NCBI GenBank assembly: GCA_022829145.1 | Contig: CM040750.1 | Location: 7,656,755 to 7,720,754, forward strand | Origin: Albula goreensis | Taxonomy: Eukaryota; Chordata; Actinopteri; Albuliformes; Albulidae | Length of the DNA stretch: 64,000 bases | Reading direction: 5' to 3' | Part shown: one piece after another, positions 24,392 through 40,000 of the stretch | Position numbering within the stretch: the first letter of the stretch is position 1 | How the letters are laid out: every line of letters begins with the position of its first letter | The notes under the pieces: model-generated | What the model was told of the DNA's origin: nothing | The model's input: the letters and a program-made list of their open reading frames with translations, nothing else | Database searches by the model: none | Made by a program: the position numbers and the translations under genes

Positions 24392-24800
24392 CGTGTAAAT
24401 GTTAGCTAGCAGGACTACTATGGTTCTTCTGATTGAAAAGGTAGAGATCTCACGGTCACGCTGGACATGTCATTTTTCTGCGTCTGAGGGATTGTGGGAA
24501 ACCTCAAGATATATGGGAAATGTAGTTAAGATGGTTTACGAAACTAATTTTCTCTCATTGGTTCTGCAGTGCCGTTGTGGTTTGATAGCGGTTATGGTGA
24601 CATTCTACATTGGTGAACGTCATAAAAGAAAATGCATACAAATACTCGCTGTTTTTATTGCTAGTAATCACTTACTTAATTAAACCCAATTTGGAGCCGA
24701 GATCGTGTCATTAGCAGCATTTCCTGACGACGTAAAGTGACGCATCCACCAATCACAGGTGTCCGTTTAGCAAAGTCATTGCCCCGGCAAGTAAGCAAAC
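24392..24800. promoter_or_regulatory. Bidirectional promoter between mrpl32 and psma2
   Basis: 409 bases separate the two start codons. Visible elements are CCAAT at 24749-24753, an inverted CCAAT (attgg) at 24557-24561, two TGACG half-sites resembling CRE/ATF sites at 24725-24729 and 24738-24742, and gggaaatgtagt at 24515-24526. The last closely resembles the ZNF143-type motif GGGAATTGTAGT. No TATA box is seen between the genes. These are sequence matches only. Confidence 0.6.
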
Positions 24801-28543
<3,743 letters not shown>

Positions 28544-28674
28544 GACAAAGCTGACTGACACTATTGGGTTGGGTTTTTTTTTGTATCTTGTATTTCTGCT
28601 GTTCATTGTCTGAAGTACTGTGTTTTCAGTTAAGCATTTTTTATTTGTCCATTCTCAGCTTCTTCATAGAAAAC

Positions 28675-28680
28675 AATAAA
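28675..28680 (+). terminator. psma2 polyadenylation signal
   Basis: AATAAA 132 bases after the psma2 stop codon, in an AT-rich 3' UTR. Confidence 0.6.
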
Positions 28681-29956
28681 ATATCTGAAGCAAAAACACC
28701 CGTTTTTGGTTTTAATTGGGTTCTTACTTATGTAATTTGTGAGGAATAGTAATGGTACATTTGATTTTTCCCAATTGAATGATTTTTTGTGAACCACGGT
28801 AGTGTCTTTCAGATAGAACCTGAACATTCACCTTAATCACCTATAGAAATGACAGTTTCAGGATCCCACAGTTCTGTTACCTTAATTACTTAGTTAGGTG
28901 AGGTACTGTTCGGCCTTTGTGTGTTAAAAATCTGGGCCTCAGGCTTTCTCCTCGTATCAGAGTGGAACTCAGTGGGCCCTCAGGCTTAACGGCCTATTGG
29001 TCAGCACTCACAGATGGTGGGTGTGTCCTGAGGGGGGCACAGTGTGGGTTTTGGGCTGCTAAGTGCAGTAACCAGCTCCGTTCCTGCAGCACCATAACAT
29101 TGTGGGGCCCCATTAATGGCTGCTATGGCAGCGCTGACAGGATAACAGGAGGATGAGGTCGTCCTGCCAGATGTGTTTGTTGTAGCCTCTTGTTGGCATG
29201 TTAGAGCAGGTATGGGGGACGCTGGGTCAAGGGGGTGGGGGTGGGGTTCGGATGCTGGTGGAAGTACTCCAACCCAGTATGTAAGAGGTGTATGACAATC
29301 ATTCTATTAAATAATAAGACTAATGCTAAAGAAAAACATGTTGGCTTCAAGTGATGCGTAACAGCGAACTGAAGATGCAAGCGGATTGAAATTTTCATGG
29401 GTTCTTTACGCAAATCAAAATCAAAAACTTTTATTTAGGGTTTTCAGTGGGGGACAACAAATGTAATACATCAAAAACATGAATCACAGGGGCTGATAAC
29501 ACACATGGGGTAGTGCAAAATTACAACACAAAAAGGAATGAACACAAAGTAGCAAAGAAACTAACTTAACCAATGAAATACAGTACATCTTAAACAAAAA
29601 AATAATCAAGACATATACTTTTTAAAACCTAAAAATGAATCAGTTCTTTGGATTGGTCAGGATCAGGTCTGAAGGAGCAGTGGGGAGAGGGGATTGGCTG
29701 GGAGCACACACACACGCCTGATTATCAGCTCAGTTCATTGGTTCTCCTCCAATTACTGTCACATTCTGTCGCTGGATACGTCCACCCCGATCTAGGGTTT
29801 TGTATTTTCCTCCAGGTGCAACAGCATCCAGACTGACCAGGTTTATAGTCGTGATTTGGTAGACCTTCGATGTTCCTTGTCCTTCAATGACCAGCTTCAC
29901 AGTTTTTGTGATCCTCCACTGGTAGAGAAGCTCATGTGTGAGGCAGGCAGTGTGGG
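28681..29956. other. Intergenic region between psma2 and the ENPP gene
   Basis: No gene recognised. At 29405-29440 the plus strand has a run like atcaaaatcaaaaactttta, resembling the tail of a minus-strand retroposon. The rest shows only short reading frames. Confidence 0.5.
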
Positions 29957-29962
29957 TTTATT
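29957..29962 (-). terminator. ENPP gene polyadenylation signal
   Basis: Plus-strand tttatt reads AATAAA on the minus strand, about 90 bases after the ENPP stop codon at 30051-30053. Confidence 0.5.
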
Positions 29963-30050
29963 AAACAGGTAAAGGAAGCAGTACAGATATAATTAAGGGA
30001 GAGAAGCACCGCGATCATTTTGCTGTTCTGACTGACGATCCCTCCTGCGC

Positions 30051-33000
30051 TTAGTGCTTCCTGAAAATGGCAGAGGTGGGCCTGGCCTTGAGGCGGAGGA
30101 GCTCTGGGATAGGTCGGTTGCTGCCTTGATAGAAGTCCAATCCTGTTAGCAGCTCTACGTCTCTCACTCTGCATTGGTGGAACCACATCAGGTCCTCCAC
30201 CCAATGGGATTCTGCATCTTGACTCTGTGAAGAAAAAGGGCACCAGTGTAATTTCTGTAGTTTAGCGAGCGCATCACCTCTCATTTATTGGAGCAGTAAA
30301 GCCTGCATACAGTTTGAATAAACAAGCCTCTACTGTTACATCACTGGCAGATGTCCAATGAGAACATTATAAGCTCCCTGCAGGTCTACTTCAAGATATC
30401 AAGTAAAAGTAAAAATGTTTCACCAAACTGCACCAATGCAGTGGTTGTTTCAATTATTTGAATTTAGAGTTAGTTTGACAGAACTAAACAAGATTTCTGT
30501 TTAGTTTTTTTATGTTAATATGTATGGTATAATGTGGTTTCCCTTGAGCTACTCTCTCTCTCTCTACTGTGTAATACTATTTCCCTATAGTTTCTCTCTG
30601 TCTATGGTATACCACTTTTCCCCTTGAGTTCTCTCTCTCTAGTGAGTAAATGTGTTTGCCCTGAATTACTCTCTCCTACTGGAAGGCAGGGTGTCTTACA
30701 TTGCAGGTTTCAGAGTTGGACTCTCTATGTGGGAGCAGGAAGGAGACAGTCTGCATCTCCTCTTTACAGCCCCCTACTGGAACAGACACGTTCTTGCAGC
30801 TGCTGAGGACCACAAAATAATGCGTAGGGACCGGAATACGAGTGTGATTGACAAACCTTCAAAGGGAAGAAGAGGGAAAGAAATTTTAATTTAGCTGCCA
30901 GACACTTCCCATTGTTGAAACATGCATGGGCTGGTAGGCATATGCAGTATGTGTTAGTACTTCCCAACCCGTTTGCTGAGCAAGATATGAAGTGCTGGAG
31001 TTGGTCCTGCCCTTGTCTGTAAGACAGAAAGTAGCAGCAAAATGGGCAAGGAACATCTCCCCTCAGTGGATGCATTTTAGTGGTCAATTGGGATTATCAT
31101 AAATGATTTGTACCTAAACTGAAGGCGTGCACATGTGTGTATAGGAACTAGGAAGGAAAAGCTAGCTAGTGACAGAGCTATTATTAGGCCTTTGGTTATA
31201 AACTCCCATGAGCATCGGCCGCTGACCAGTCCCAGCACCTCAGATTTGATATGGGCTTAGACAGTGGATGGATTGGAGAGCAAGACCAGGTGAACCTCAA
31301 CTGAAATGAGCAAGGGTCCAGTAGCACTTCTGGACTGAAAGGCATGGATATAATTATTTGTGCCGCAAATACTCTCCCTTATCGATACCCAGGGTCCGGC
31401 TGTACCAGGCTTTCCTGGTCTTGTTGAACATAAGCAATTAGACTTTTTAAACCTAATCGTTTTTCTCGTCTGTGATTGCAGTGGTTGAGCTTACTGCTGA
31501 ATCTGATCTGGGGTGTCAAATTGTCCGTCGTAGTTGTAATCGAACGCAGGGCCCAACACCACGTTGACACCATTGTACTCCCAGGCATACTTCATCAACA
31601 GCACAGTGTGGAAGTAGTCCCAGATTCCTACAAATCAGCAAAGGATAACACAGCCAACTGGACAAAATTTACACAATGCAAACCATTTTCAGGGTCACAG
31701 TCTAACCAGAGTCAAGTAACATAGTGAATGAGTGCGTGAACGAACAAATGAATGAATGAATGAATGACTGAATGAATGAATATGGAACCCTCTTGTGAAG
31801 CTTACTCTTGAATTCTGGGTACATGGGAACAATATTGGTCACCAGCAGTCCATCGTACTGCTCATCCGTGGTTCTGTTGAGATCTGAAACGGACAAGAGT
31901 CTGGATCACCCAAACTCTGTCACAATAAAAGCTGCATACTACAACACAATGACATGATTTTCATTGACATTCACAGAACATTAATTTTTGGTCTGTAAAT
32001 CAAAGGCCCAAAGGCACATTTTTGACTATTCTCATTTTACAAATCTTGATTTTAATCTGAAGGCTGAATGCTTCTGGATATGTCAATTTTGAGTAGTTTG
32101 TAAATCAGGCTATGAAGAAGCAAAGGTTGCTGGATAGATGGTCTGATGTAATTTAGAGAAGAGTAAGTGCAGGGTGAATGTAGAGGTGAATACAGAGGAG
32201 ACTGAGTGCAGGGTGAATGATTGAGTGCAGGGTGAAGGTGGTACAGGGTGAGACTGAGACTGAGTACAAGGTGAATGACTGAGTGTAGGGTGAAGCTGGA
32301 GGAGACTGAGTACAGGGTGAAGGTAGAGGAGACTGAGTGCAGGGTGAATGACTGAGTGTAGGGTGAAGGTGGAGGAGACTGAGTGCAGGGTGAATGACAG
32401 GGTGAATGTAGAGGAGACTGAGTACAGGGGGTGAAGGTGGAGGAGACTGAGTGCAGGGTGAATGACTGAGTGTAGGGTGAAGGTGGAGGAGACTGAGTAC
32501 AGGGTGAATGACTGAGTGTAGGGTGAATGTGGAGGAGACTGAGTACAGGGTGAAGGTAGAGGAGACTGAGTGCAGGGTGAATGACTAAGTGTAGGGTGAA
32601 GGTGGAGGAGACTGAGTACAGGGTGAAGGTAGAGGAGACTGAGTGCAGGGTGAATGACTAAGTGTAGGGTGAAGGTGGAGGAGACTGAGTACAGAGTGAA
32701 TGACTGAGTGTAAGGGTGAAGGTGGAGGAGACTGAGTGTAGGGTGAAGGTAGAGGAGACTGAGTGCAGGGTGAATGACTGAGTACAGGGTGAAGGTAGAG
32801 GAGACTGAGTGCAGGGTGAATGACTAAGGTGGAGGAGACTGTAGGGTGAAGGTGGAGGAGACTGAGTACAGGGTGAAGGTAGAGGAGACTGAGTGCAGGG
32901 TGAATGACTGAGTGTAGGGTGAAGGTAGAGGAGACTGAGTACAGGGTGAATGACTGAGTGTAGGGTGAAGGTGGAGGAGACTGAGTACAGGGTGAATGTA

Positions 33001-34077
33001 GTGGAGACTGAGTGCTGGGTGAATGTAGTGGAGACTGAGTGCAGGGTGAATGACTGAGTGTAGGGTGAAGGTAGAGGAGACTGAGTACAGGGTGAAGGTA
33101 GAGGAGACTGAGTGTAGGGTGAAGGTAGAGGAGACTGAGTACAGGGTGAAGGTAGAGGAGACTGAGTACAGGGTGAATGACTGAGTGTAGGGTGAAGGTA
33201 GAGGAGACTGAGTACAGGGTGAATGTAGTGGAGACTGAGTGCTGGGTGAATGTAGTGGAGACTGAGTGCAGGGTGAATGACAGCTGTGTGGTGACTACAC
33301 TCACTCGGGGGATACAGGAAGGCATGAGTGAGGTTTTTTGCAGCAGAGTACTGGTCACATCGGGGACTGTTGTTGCCAGGGATACGGACGTCTGCCCGGA
33401 GGCAGTCCTGGGCGACCTCAGGAAGCTGGGCCACACTGTCCTGCAGGGGATGATGGGAGGCTTTAGGAACAAAATCACACAATTCTCAAAAGATAGATGA
33501 GCAACACCATTAACCCCTTTGTGCAGAAGCGCCCTCTAGTGGGCCCTCCGGCGGGCCCGTTCTATTAATGAAAATGAGCTTGGGCTATGCATTAACAGGT
33601 TAAGGCACTGTATTTCAAATATAAGGCAAATAAAACCGGGACACAGACTGACATCTGGAGGTGAGAGGGCTTACTGCCTTACAAACTGCAGCATCTGTTA
33701 TACCACCAATGGCCACAGGGTGGCAGAAGTATGCTTCTCTCTAGCACCCCTGCTTTTCTGCTGCGGTTCACTGATTAAGGTGAGCATCTCACAGGGTTAT
33801 CCACAGTAAACGAGCTCCACGCAGGCATCAGAGAATCCCTGCTGTAGGCGCTGACGTATCCGTGTTGATGAAGCAGACAGTAGTCCTCGCCAGTGCGTAG
33901 CATTCTGGGTCTCCCAAACAGCAAGTGCTTTTTCTCGGACACCAGCACTGAAAGGAGACCACTTTTAGATCACATGCTTACCATAGATACTGAGAGCAGA
34001 TGGGAACAAAATTTTGGATTTTGGAATTTACCTTCATCGCTCGTCAAATTCAGCCTGCTGTTGAGAGTAGATTCAAC
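30051..34077 (-). CDS. enpp3: ENPP exons 19-25: linker and nuclease-like domain
   Basis: Exons 34077-34032, 33947-33793, 33440-33305, 31883-31806, 31627-31495, 30856-30700 and 30224-30051. They encode the LFGRPRM segment, [12 protein letters not shown], the EF-hand-like loop [24 protein letters not shown] with [12 protein letters not shown], and the C-terminal helix to FRKH and the TAA stop. This domain is catalytically inactive in the ENPP family and has a structural and calcium-binding role. The 30856-30700 exon is easy to miss but is needed for phase (157 = 1 + 52 codons). Confidence 0.87.
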
Positions 34078-37000
34078 CTGAACAACATCAGAACTGCCAT
34101 TCAGAATGAGGAAAACAAATACAGATAAAACTTTTCTTTACATCAAAAATACGCATTACATACAGTGCACTGTGCCATCTAATACATTTCTTTGTGAAGT
34201 ACAGAAATTAAATGTATTAAAATGGGACAACATTTGCATAACATGGAATGCTTATTTTTCATATTTGTATGCAGTGCCCAGGTAGCCAAGAGCACAAATG
34301 TGAGATAAAGGTGTTAAAATTCTTACTTAGTATACTTATATATTGTACACATTGTATTTACATGACAGCATATTGAACTCAAATGCTCAGATATAATTGA
34401 GTTTAATATGCTATCATATAATAGATACATTATATCCCTGACATCTTTTTTACTGATTTTACTGTTTTTAGTGAAAAAAATAAATGTCCATGAAGAAACA
34501 TGTCTTTAGTCAACATGTGACATCAAATAAAATAACTGCATTTGTCTGCAAAAGAATCTCAGAAATATTTCTTCCATTGGCCAAGTTTCACATTAACACT
34601 AGCATTGTATTCACTGAGTTCTGCAATGATTGTGACTGTATCTTTTTATGATGTTTTCTGGCTGCAAATGTATGAAACTTAATCCACAAATAAAGTTTAT
34701 CATCACATATAATTATTGAGACACATTTTTTCAAAGGTGAACAACAGGTGAGTGATAATATTAAAGGGATTATAGTGACTCTTAGAAGATCATTAAAAGG
34801 TGGAGATATGCAGTAAGTGAAAGTTCAGTCTGTCAGTTTAACGACATTATGGCTCAGGCTTGCTGGTTACACACACTATGGAGGCGTTTCATGAGCGTTA
34901 ATGGAGTAACGTAAACAAGCAAAGGACCCTGTACCAATGGCACAGCCCAACAGGTAAGGGCAAGCATACTGATCTGGGAGGGCAAACGAAAAATGAGAAG
35001 GACTCAAGATGGCCATGTGTCTTGTTGTTTAAGAGCTATTCCTGTTCATTTGTTCTGTGGCGGAGGGGTGAGTCACCTGGCCGGGGCAGGTGCACCCCAG
35101 GGGGTCCGCGGGGTTTAGGGTCTCCAGCGGGCACTGCCCAGGGCCCGTCTGCTCGGTGGGGAACGAGGGCGAGTGCCGGGGCTTCTTCAGCAGGTGGTTG
35201 AGGCTGCCGTGGGTGCCATTATTCAGAGCCGGCTCGATCTCCAGAACATCTGTGAGCAACCACATTTTCCAAAATCAGTTTCATTGCCTTCCAGCCAAAT
35301 ATGTCACTTTTAATATTCCGTTAAAGTGTTTTAATGACTTCATAGGCCATATGTACCTGAAGACGGCCATTTTGTGTGAATGCTTGTTTTCTACTGCAGG
35401 GTTATAAAACACAGATCAGTCCTGCTGCTTTTACTCATGCACAGCCTGTGTGAGCGATGGCACTTACCACACATTAGATTGTAGAGTTCGATATTCGAGA
35501 ATGGATCGACCTGAGTTTTATACAGAAACTTGGGCCCATAGCTTAGAAACATGGCCTGGACAAAACAAAAGCAGACACAGCAACTTTACTATGTTAACCC
35601 AAGGAGTTTAGGCAAACCACATGCGTAACAACTGACATATCTACAGATAATACATACAGAATCCAGTCAGGTTGAACTTAACCCCCCACCCTTTGTTTTA
35701 CCCTCCAACCCTGTACTGAACTGTGCTCCCCCTACCTGCATGCTGTAGATGTCATTGTCGTAACCGTGGGTACCCCCATCGCAGTAAGTGAGTGAGCTTT
35801 CAGTCCTGTGCAACAGGAAGCAGCATTTTTTCAGTATTACAGGGGAACCATCTGTCACTCAACACAAGGATTGCTATAAGTCAAAAAGTATTGCTACAGA
35901 ATCCTTTATTACCTTTTATTACCAGAAACCTTTATTAAACAAAAATTTTAAAAAGGTGAAGCTGTTTTTCTTGACATATCCTCGATCTAGGTCTATACAC
36001 TTCTAAAGGCGGTGTTTCCATCTCTCTAACCTTCCCCTGAAGAATTCTGTACTCTTCGATTTCCACCATGTCAAAACGGCAGTTTTGGCATCATCGAGGG
36101 ATTCAAATCGTGTTCCTTTTAAATGTTCTTTGAGTTTTGGGAACAAAAAAAAGTCTGAAGGGGCAAGATCGGGGCTGTCGTGTGGATGGGGTAAGGTTTC
36201 CTAACGAAATTCTCGTAGGACAGCTCTTGCTACCCTCTAAGAATAAGCAGGTGCATTGTTGTGATGGAAAAAAATTCCTGGCACAACTTTCCTTGCCTTT
36301 GTCCTACGAATGCAGTTTTCAATTTTCTTAAAACTTCTTCATAATAACCCCCAAATGATTTGAGTAGACTTGTTAACCCTGACCTCAAAATTGTTTTTTT
36401 CCATGGCACAAAAAGTATTTTTTTTGAAGGCACCCTAAGGAGACTAAGACAAGTGTATTAATGAGAGAACTTGTCTGCAGCAATCCACTAATCTCAGTGA
36501 CGTGTTTAAACACATTTTGTTTGGAATAAACCTGTGCATGTATGAACTGGAACGCATGGAGCAATAGTTTTTAACTCACTCTCCTATATGGTTGCCAGAC
36601 ACATACTTGCAATAAAGTGCAACATTTTTGCAAACCACAAAATGACTAATTTCACAATCCAAAAACATTAATTTTACCACATACCTTGCAAACACCCACT
36701 GAGCATTCACCAGTACAGTAGCATCTTCTATGCGTCTGTTGTTGGCGTAGTGGAACCTTTTGGGCAGGTCGGGTTTGAGGTAGGGTTTGATTTGCTGGTC
36801 TGGCTTAGCGCACTAACATTCAGAAAAGAACAGCGAAGAAACCCATATTAGCTGTACGGAATAAAAGTGTACAGTACATTAGTCATCAATTAAAATGACC
36901 TACTCTCCATACAATTTTCTGTTAATGTATGTATTACCATAAAATGTTGCAGTGAATTACCTTCTATAAATGGTCATACCTAGTTGTAGTCATTTAACCC

Positions 37001-40000
37001 TCATGTTCACAGTTTCTGAAAAGCGTTTTTGGGGTGACAGTGAAAACATGGTTTGTCCCTTTGCTCACCTACATTTTAAACACTGCTCAAGCAAACAGCC
37101 CTCTCAGCTTGAATGACCAGATAAAACAGCTATACCAGGAACAGGCTCGTTCACTCCAGAAGACCCTTTATGTCCATGTTTTTCTGTCAGTTTGGCAGGG
37201 TGTGCACAAGCAACATTGTGTACTCTCCATCAACCACTCCTTTTGCATCTACGCACTTTCCATTAATGACACCGCTGTGTTTATAAACATTTGTACACCG
37301 TCTACGCAGTTTCCTTTAATGACACCTCTGTGTTAATAAACATTTATACAGAATCTACGTACTTTCCATTGATGATAAATTCCCAAGGCACCAAAAACTA
37401 GTGGCTGACTGTACTAGTGATTGCCCTATTCCCTCAACACCTAAAAATGTAGGAATGCCAGTAGTCTCAACAGAAGAGTGGTTTAGCTGTGACAAACACA
37501 GCGGCTCACTGTTAGGATATGGCATTAACAACCCCAAGGTTGCCAGTTCAAATCCCGCCCTAACAACAAAATGTTCTTTAATTTACCAAAGGAGAACAGA
37601 CATAATAGCTGCTGTAATTATCACATTGATTCCGGGATATAACTCACAGTCATGTTGGCCACAAGCTCAGCCGAGTTCACTGAAAACGAAGAGCGCAGAC
37701 TGTTAGAATCGCCATGAGAACCTTCAATTACAAACTGATCATAATGAAACTGTTAGAGAAGAATTCACAATTGAGTCTGACAAATACTTTAGATACAAGT
37801 GCTGGAGTCAGTTACAATTGAAATGAAACTTCCTTTTAAATCAGATCTAATTAAGCAAAGATATTAAATATGATTAGCAATTACAATAACCGTTATGAAA
37901 TAAAATTACATTTGAATGGAAAATTTGGAACTGAAGAAATTGAGGCATCGTAAATTGGATTTGCATTGGAATAGGAAAAACGTCAAGCCTTGGAGTTGGA
38001 CCTGAAACATTTTGAACCAAAAGTGAAGTAGCTGAATTGAGCCCACGCTTTAAGGCAGCTCCACTCACATGACTGTTGCCCATTGAATGGTCTGATCCTC
38101 CCAAAGGCTCCTTGATATACATACAGGTCTTTGACATCACCAATCAGGCTCTGCAGAGTCTCCACCCTCTTACAGCTGGTGTCTTCCATGCCTGCAGAAA
38201 CAGAAGGGCCATGAAAAGGATAATCACAGCTTCATGAAAGAAGGATAATCACTGTCACATGATAAAAGGATAATCACTGTCACATGATAAAAGACCAATC
38301 ACCGCCACATTTGCATTTGCTAAATTAAATTCAATTTCAGTGTGAAAATTCAAATTCAAGTAACACAGTCAAACTGGGGAACCAACAGAGAGAAAATTTT
38401 TCCAGGATTGTTTTGATGGAGTCTGACAGGAGTTGATAGCCAAAGCCAAGCTGACCCAGACGTTAGCCTGGTACCAAACAGGCTGGACAGTGATGAAAAT
38501 TAGCTGTAGATACTTAGTAAGATTTGTGGTAACTTGTTTTATCGATCTGAAATCTGAGTGGTCATCAGAAAGCCACAAGTCTAAAGAACTTAACCTACCA
38601 ACCCCAGCAAAGCTGTGCCGATCGTTGCCTCAGGTTATGGCCTACCAGTTATGGCCACTAAGGGCTCCCAAGCAAACTCTGAGTCTTGTAAGTGCTTTGT
38701 TTTCTTATTTTCATATTAATATACATTTAATTAATATAATTTCAATATATTTGGTAGAATTTATTCTCATACAAGATAAGTTTATATTTGGTATTTGTCA
38801 TGAGTGGCATAGTGTTAAGGCTTGGAGTTTGAGGGCAGGATTGTAAGTGATGAAAACAGGGTGAGAGAGAAGGTGGAGAGAGATGGTGGGCGTGAAAGCA
38901 GAGATGTGGAGGGGAGGGGAAGTCAAGACCCGTTACATACCATGATCAGCAACAATGATGATGTTGATACACCTGTGAAGCTCCATCTGTTTCAGTCCAT
39001 TCATCAACTGACCGATGATCCTGTCCACTTCCTGAATGGATAAAATAACCTGGGAGGCAAATTTTTATATCTATGAATCTCAATAATTAAACATATATAA
39101 TATCACAAGGATTACATACAAATGTATATGTATATATAAATGTGTATATATACATTTGTTCAACTACATTTGCACATGTTCCTTGGTATTTGAAGCACAC
39201 ATCAACGTTTACTGTGTATCACATGCAGTCGTCACAGGACTTTCTCAATTGTACCTAATGTTCTGCAGATTTACTACAGCTACATGCTAACCGCCATGCA
39301 CTTTGTCAGTCACTATAAAAAGTCACGCTAAGTTAAAGAGACCTCTTCCCTTTTTTTCAGTTTCTTATGCAACATCACTGGTTTCTGTTTCAAAGACAAC
39401 AGATTAGGCGTAACTGTACAAACTTACAAGTTGCTGCACAAAACGGTAAGTGATAACTTCGCATTTAAATCATACATTTATCAAATAAAAATATCAGTAA
39501 TCACTACCCTTCATGCCAGTACAGGGATTTGAATGTGGGCTCCAGTATTTGAACACTTTCTGCAGCACGTTCAGAAAGCGAATGTGGTAACAAAGCTCGT
39601 ACAGGTCACGCATATGGATGTTTTTCCTCACAACGACAACATAAATACTGTCTAAAAATGTGCTCAGGATGACAGTGATTCATGATGGACAAAGCAATCC
39701 CATCACGTGCACTATCCTCCGTGTCTGTCCCTTGTGTGTTAAAAGATATGGCCGGTGATGCAAGACAAGTATCAGATAAATCTGCCAATAAAGTATCACC
39801 AAGATAAAAACTAATAATAAAGTATGACCTAATCAAATTATTGTTCTTTTCCCCATTGCCTTGTTTTCCCAGAGTGCAAAGCTCAGTTTTGCTTAGCTGT
39901 GGCAATAAGATGGAGAAATCCATCATGGTTAATGCAGACTCTGACAACCTGAGGAGGAACACTGTAAAAGAAAATTCGGTAAAATATACGGTAATTTAAA

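Noticed and set aside
30225..31494. Apparent loss of an ENPP exon between 31495 and 30224
   Set aside because: On closer reading the exon is present at 30856-30700 ([25 protein letters not shown]) with correct phase and splice sites.
32585..33482. 297- and 274-codon minus-strand frames of Ser/Pro/Leu repeats
   Set aside because: Minisatellite of ENPP intron 21 joined to real exon 21; the open frame is composition-driven.
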